A DNA stretch of 64,000 nt, taken from NCBI GenBank assembly GCA_037447655.1, contig JBBHKE010003429.1:48512-112511 (forward strand). The letters run 5' to 3'. The first letter of the stretch is position 1. Each line of letters opens with the position of its first letter. The notes under the pieces are model-generated. The model saw only the letters and a list, made by a program, of their open reading frames with translations, did not search any database and was not told where the DNA came from. The stretch comes from Zygnema cylindricum (taxonomy: Eukaryota > Streptophyta > Zygnematophyceae > Zygnematales > Zygnemataceae). Position numbers and translations under genes: made by a program. Below, piece by piece: positions 58,861 to 64,000 of the stretch.

Positions 58861-59625
58861 ATGAAATCAAATAATAAGAAAAGTAGAGTATAATTATCCA
58901 AAAGAGTTTGCAGCGGATTTGAAGTCTTAAGATTTCTCCTATCCAAGACTTCCTTTCCTTAACAAATCCTTTGAAAGATATCAAAATCTGAGAAATCAAA
59001 TAAACATTATAAGTACGTTAATGAAAATTCAATTTTCCCAAACATTGAAATAGAAAGGTAAAAAGTTTACCCACAAATTTTGCAACAGCAAAATTAAAAG
59101 CTCTCAAAGGTAAAATTCAACCACAAATTTTGCAACAGCGAAATTCAAAGCAATCAAAGGTAACAATTTAGTGTTTGAAAAGTTTTAAGTCATTTGTACA
59201 CTGCTTTGCTCTAGAAGAAGTAAAGTGCTCCACTTTCTTTCTCTTCCATTAGCAAATTTCCATTTCGCACTAAGTCATGATCTTTTAATCTCCAATCCTC
59301 ACATCCTCACCCTTCATGGATTTAAGCCCTCCCTCTACACAATAATCATTGCTAGGAGAAGGCAAGTTTGTTTGGCCTCTAAGTAATTGGAGTGAGTTTC
59401 AGCCGTGGCTACACTGCCGACCGCGCCTTAGTCCTTAGGACCTAAGCACGCCCCACATCTAACCATCGGCCGCTGGCAGTGTGGTCACTTAATTTTTCTC
59501 TAATCTCCTACCAATTCACATTGTGGTTCCACCGACACAGGTCAGAGCACCCTCACCGGTCCCTGCAGTTGATTATTGGGTGAGCAAACTTCTCCCTGGT
59601 TTCTAACCAAAGATTTGATACCATA
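58861..59625 (-). other. 5' leader of gypsy #2
   Basis: Non-coding sequence between the Gag start and the 5' LTR. It contains two copies of a phrase ending CCACAAATTTTGCAACAGC (near 59071 and 59122). The primer-binding site TGGTATCAAATC (- strand) is at 59612-59623, next to the LTR. Confidence 0.7.
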
Positions 59626-60588
59626 TGTATCAAGATCTCCTACCTCTCAAAATTCCCATTACTACAACCAATTTCAACCATTCCACACATTGGAAAATAC
59701 ACATCCACATTGGAAAGCACACACATAAGGATAAATTTTAAATTAGAAGAAGCTTCTGTCCACGTAACATTAGCTTGGTCTCTTGCCCTCGTGGCTCAAC
59801 CCTTCTTTTTAAAGTGTTTTCCACTACTCTCCACTCTTAATATCTCTTAACTACTAAAACACTACTTAGTTTGTAAGAGATTTTAGTGCAAAAATGCCAT
59901 TGCTCCAATTTGGTTTAAATCGCTCAAGACCAAGATTAGTCAGAATTTCCACAAACTTTTCCACAAGAAAAGATGTTTACTCTCCTCTTAGACTTCACTA
60001 TTTATCTATCATCGCCCTGGACTCACCAAGCCAAAGTCAACGCTCTGTTGAATAGGTTTTACTTAGGCCAATCATTGATCAGCAAGGACTCAGACTGACC
60101 AATGCAAAAACGTGCAAAATCTCTACTAACTGCGTAGCATATCTAACCAATCAAATGGTATATTTCACTGCGTAACATTTACGTGCAAAAGTGCGCGCCA
60201 AACGAAACATGACTTCGCACGAACGTGCTTCGCAAATTTCGCACGCGAAACTTCCTACGAAATTCCCTAAAGTGAAAGTCACGTTTCGTACTAAAAATTT
60301 TACCAAACGAACAATCGTGCGTACCTAACGAAATATTGATTTCGTTTGGTACTTTATAAATGTACGCCTTAAATTCCGCGCCTAGTTTGACCCTTAACTC
60401 GTAACAATGAACACCCATTCGTTATTTTGACCTCACGTTGTCGCCTAAATATACCAATCACTATATCTTTTAAAATACAACCCCAAATCGTGCGATTCTT
60501 TCGCGAACATCTATCAAATTTAAAACTTTAAGTTCGTAACATTTAAATACCTATTTACGAACAAGTTTGATCCACTATTAGTGTTACA
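59626..60588 (-). repeat. 5' LTR of gypsy #2
   Basis: 963 bp, starts TGTATCAAGATCTCC and ends GTGTTACA. It aligns with the other LTRs of the family. Confidence 0.92.
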
Positions 60589-62217
60589 GTAGTTCTTCGT
60601 CAAACCTATAAAGATTAAGGAAAATAATTCTCTCGAATTTCCTTAATAACCTTTAGTTCATAGTTCAAAAGTAAGCGTTTCTATTTTAGGCCTTTTGTAG
60701 GCGCCTTTATCGTAAGTTGTGTTATGGGATTTTCATGTGATCTTCTTAAATCACTACTTTGATTAGCGACTGTCCGATAGTCCAAATCAGACGATAGTCT
60801 TATCGTAAGTTGTGTTATGGACTATTCATGTGATCCTCTTAGATTGCTACTTTGATTAGCGATCGTCCAATCGTCCAGATCTAACGCTTTACACAAAAAA
60901 TATATCAAAACTCACAGGAAATTTTTTTTTTTGTCAAAATGTTTTTCAAAATTTAAACATGACGTTTAATTCTCTATCAATTGATTTGCAACTTAACCCT
61001 GTTACTATTTTTTTCATTTTGTGACCAATACAATATGGGTCTTAAGGTCATATTGTATGTTTTGCGTACAATAGGCATGTTGAATGGGCCTACTTTCACC
61101 TACTTTTGAACTATGTTTTTAGTTCAATCGAAGACCTTTTTCGCCTTCTAGATTCATTAAGAAAAACGAAAAACGGCGGCAATTTAAATCGCTAACTGGT
61201 AATAATAAGAGACAAAATAAGTTACGCGAGAAAAATACAAAGACCGATAGGGAGCTGCTTAAAGGGCGAACACGACAAAAAACTGGAGACCGACAAACAT
61301 TTTCCCTTATTTGAGGGTGAAGCAGTAAATGAAATAAACACAAAAAGTATGGTTTGGCACAATCATAGCTGTTAATATTGTATATAGTATGGGGTAATTA
61401 CGTATAGTGTTTATAGAAAGAATAGGTGATAAATTTGATAACGCACGCACGAATTGAATATCTTTTTCCACAACTATAAAGCTAAAAAAAATGAGGAAAA
61501 ACTACTATAACTACTGAAATCATTAGGAATTGAAAAGTACAGTCAAACTGTCAAAGGTTCTGGACTCACGCACCAGTTACATTACGACAGTGGATACGCC
61601 CCGCGGCCCACCGTAAAATCTCCCCTAAAGGTACGACTGGAACGGATGTGGTGATTAACTGCGTGACGTTTCCCGGTCACTGTTTCATCTGGCCTTACAT
61701 GTGTGATTCAGCGACACCTATTTTTATTATGTTGGATGCATGTTACCCATAGATGTTTCATTCGTACTATGAGCACGGTAAAAAACTTTGATAAAGAATG
61801 CATATGCGTGTTATTCAAAATTTCATATTTTTTAAAATGCGTTGACCGACGTTGACTTATTAAATAATAAATATACGAAAAACTCTAAAAAAAAATAGTT
61901 TGCAGAAATGAAGTAACGCATATATTTTTAAAAATTTTGTGACGCTTGTCCCTACATTTTGCACCTGTATTTTTTGTGCCTCCGTACAAATACATTCCGT
62001 ACAATATGTCCGAATATGAAAACTATACGTAATTTACGAAAAGTTCAAAAAACCTAAAAAAAAATGCATAATCGTAAAAAAATCAAAATTTTAACGAATG
62101 AAACATCTATAATGTTACCCTATGTCTCCAAAGGAAATTGACAACTGTCAGACAACTAAAGCTCTACGAAAAATTGAACAGTGAAGATCCACATCATAAT
62201 TGCCGGTTTTGATTGAA
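60589..62217. other. Intergenic DNA with a 93-bp tandem duplication
   Basis: At 60711-60896 a unit of 93 bp beginning CGTAAGTTGTGTTATGG occurs twice in tandem with some divergence. The remainder (60900-62217) is AT-rich with no gene recognised; the 61119-61343 frame has no motif. Confidence 0.55.
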
Positions 62218-62438
62218 TACACCGTGTATTGCTATTAAGGTTAATAATTTTTTCGCCACGTAAAACATTTTTTCTTTGTACCCAATTTTCTGGTTTTCAA
62301 TTTTAAACCGCCAATTAGAAAATGAGAATCTTACCTTTTAATCGCAACCGTCAGATCTCAAATCCGATAAGTGTGCATGGAGAAAAGATGTTTTAAAAGA
62401 CGAAAAAAACATTAACACTTATAGTGATTCACGGTGTA
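62218..62438. mobile_element. Small TA-flanked MITE
   Basis: 221 bp between TACACCGTGTATTGC and its imperfect inverse GATTCACGGTGTA, same family as 4239-4781. The interior contains CACGTAAAACATTTTTT, also found in the next copy at 63050. Confidence 0.65.
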
Positions 62439-63997
62439 GTGGTCAGTCTGTACCGCACATTTTCTACGTAAAAAAATCAGAGGTCAAAATAGACGCGGCC
62501 AATCAGCAATTGAGCTGGTATACCGTATAATTATTCTAGGTTTGGGCAATACTCATTGGTCATAGTTCAAATGAAGTCTCGCTCTTGTTGAACAAAAAGT
62601 TAATCTTGAACCATCCAACGATCACGATTTTACCAAATGAAGATTATATCGTGACCGTAACTTGTAAAGTTGTAAAGATAGGCATCCTAAGTTTCCGCGT
62701 ACATAATTTTGACAGCCATACGATTGTGGTCTTGTTTAGAGTTCTTTAGATTTTGAGCAGGAAATATTGTCGTTAGTAAGTACAGCAAGGGTATCGAACA
62801 AGCCCCCATACAAGTGTGGGACCTTCGGCACCTCGCGGCACCTCGCGCCGACATTCTGCACCTCTTGGGATCGGGTACGAGAAATAGGGTTTTGGGGTTT
62901 GGGTTGTTTTTTTAATAAAAAAAACACAAAAAGAGAAAAAATAAACCCTAAACGAGCGGTCGCGGACGTCTTCGGCACCCCGGAGGGCCAAAAAGTTGCA
63001 AGATTCAGTGCAGTACACCGTGAATCGCTATTAGTGTTGATGTTTTTTTTTTCACGTAAAACATCTTTTATCCGCACACACATGTTGGATTGTGGATCGG
63101 ACGGTTGCGATTGAAAGTCAAGAGTTTAAGCTTCCGATTGGCTGTCTAATATAGTCCCAACTTGCTCTAGTTTACTCCAGAAAAACTACCACCTTCGAAG
63201 GTGGAAGGTGCAATTTTGTATCCCCCATTGGATTACAAAATTCCCTTTATAATATGAAGCCTCTAGTTAATTTTTAATGGCTCCCTTGATCCCACACCTA
63301 CGGCCACCTTGGTGGGTGAAGTTTAAGAATGACTACACCTTTGTGTATTTTGGACTCCCGTGATTCCACAGGAAAAGAAATCTCTTGAAACGCCCAACCA
63401 GGCGATTAATTATAAAGAGGCAAAGATGCCTATTTGTACACAAGCTCTCTGTGGGAGATGTGGCTACCTACCAAATTAAAAAGGTCCTTAATCCCTCTCT
63501 TAACCCCTCTATACTGTTATAGAACACCAATTAGTGGACTCTACCGTACAAGAAGGTACTGTTCCCGTGGTACCTTCTCTACGGTCAAGGTAAGGCATAG
63601 CCATGGTGAGGACGTTTGTCACTTTCAGACTTGTCGTGATGCTCTTTGTGATTCCGTATTACAATTACGCTGCGCCACGTGTCATCCGGTGACGTAATGT
63701 CCATAAACCCCCAAAAATGCAATTCCGTGATGTCGGCTTTGAATAATAGTTGTCTGATGTAAACCGACTTTTAATGTTAGTTGTTAAAGCAAATGTCCAA
63801 TTTATGTGTTTAGTGCGATACCGACGGGCATACAAAGTTTTTACTGATTTTATGTGATATTACTTAGATACCTAGTTAATCGGTTTAATCTCCATGTATT
63901 TTGTTAAGTAGCTATTTAACCTTGTACATCGCAGCACAGTTCCAAGACTATAGGACAATGTTGCAGGTTATTCCGGCGAACTTTAGGGACCAGGATC
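62439..63997. other. Intergenic DNA with half of a TA-type MITE
   Basis: The left end of a family member begins at 63014 (TACACCGTGAATCGCTATTA) and continues with the shared internal block to about 63145; no right end follows. Upstream, 62815-62860 has a short CACCTCGCG repeat. At 63187-63202 there is a 16-bp palindrome, CCACCTTCGAAGGTGG. No gene is recognised, and the frames at 62736-63114 and 63434-63697 have no motif. Confidence 0.5.
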
Positions 63998-64000
63998 AAT

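Larger units (their letters stand above)
49402..60588 (-). mobile_element. Ty3/gypsy element #2 interrupted by a copia-like element
   Basis: The two LTRs (49402-50357 and 59626-60588) face the same way and belong to the family of gypsy #1. The flanking 5-mers GTAGG and GTAGT agree at four of five positions. On the - strand, directly inside the right LTR (two bases in), is TGGTATCAAATC, a good match to the TGGTATCA primer-binding start used with initiator Met tRNA. Excluding the 4.84 kb insertion the element is about 6.35 kb. It carries gag, a protease remnant, RNase H and integrase, but no reverse transcriptase. Confidence 0.92.

Overview
The window is nuclear DNA of a eukaryote that I cannot place taxonomically. 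Genes are split by GT-AG introns, the introns are long homopurine or homopyrimidine tracts, and most of the sequence is made of LTR retrotransposons, hAT DNA transposons and MITE-like repeats. There are no operons, ribosome binding sites, rRNA genes or CRISPR arrays. Only one gene looks intact. I found no complete novel system. The most interesting part is the 6.7-28.8 kb interval, where a near-identical duplication has placed the promoter side and first exon of one gene upstream of the decayed exons of another.

Layout. 0-6.7 kb: AT-rich intergenic DNA with a GA microsatellite, a hAT MITE (1886-2343) and TA-flanked inverted-repeat elements (a perfect one at 4239-4781). 6.8-10.8 kb: first copy of a 2.83 kb duplicated block, carrying exon 1 of an alpha/beta hydrolase; exons 2 and 3 follow, giving a coherent 568-residue protein. 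11.5-12.3 kb: C-terminal half of a dead hAT transposase. 13.4-15.7 kb: a hAT element with a younger hAT element inside it, both with recognisable 8-bp target duplications. 16.4-19.3 kb: second copy of the block, ending in a poly-T run. 19.9-28.8 kb: scattered short exons of a DEAH-box RNA helicase, recognised by motif order, separated by low-complexity introns and broken by frame changes.

28.8-43.2 kb: Ty1/copia remnants in both orientations (a long + strand element at 32.47-36.7 kb, head to head with a - strand RT/RNase H fragment), plus a Ty3/gypsy element (38412-42501) inserted in another copia remnant. 43.2-49.3 kb: low-complexity DNA, a 170-bp GA run, an unrecognised coding-like segment and a decayed fucolectin-like (F5/8-type) domain on the - strand. 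49.4-60.6 kb: a second Ty3/gypsy element that has lost its reverse transcriptase, interrupted by a 4.8 kb copia-like element that carries gag but no visible pol and appears to use a half-tRNA primer. 60.6-64 kb: intergenic DNA with MITEs and a small tandem duplication.

The features do not form a pathway. They record a sequence of insertions and duplications: old copia remnants, then gypsy insertions into or beside them, then a copia-like insertion into gypsy #2, and hAT insertions into older hAT and TA-type elements. The 2.83 kb duplication is probably the most recent event, with two substitutions between the copies. Repeated frame breaks in otherwise recognisable genes could also reflect uncorrected assembly indels, which raw-read inspection would settle.
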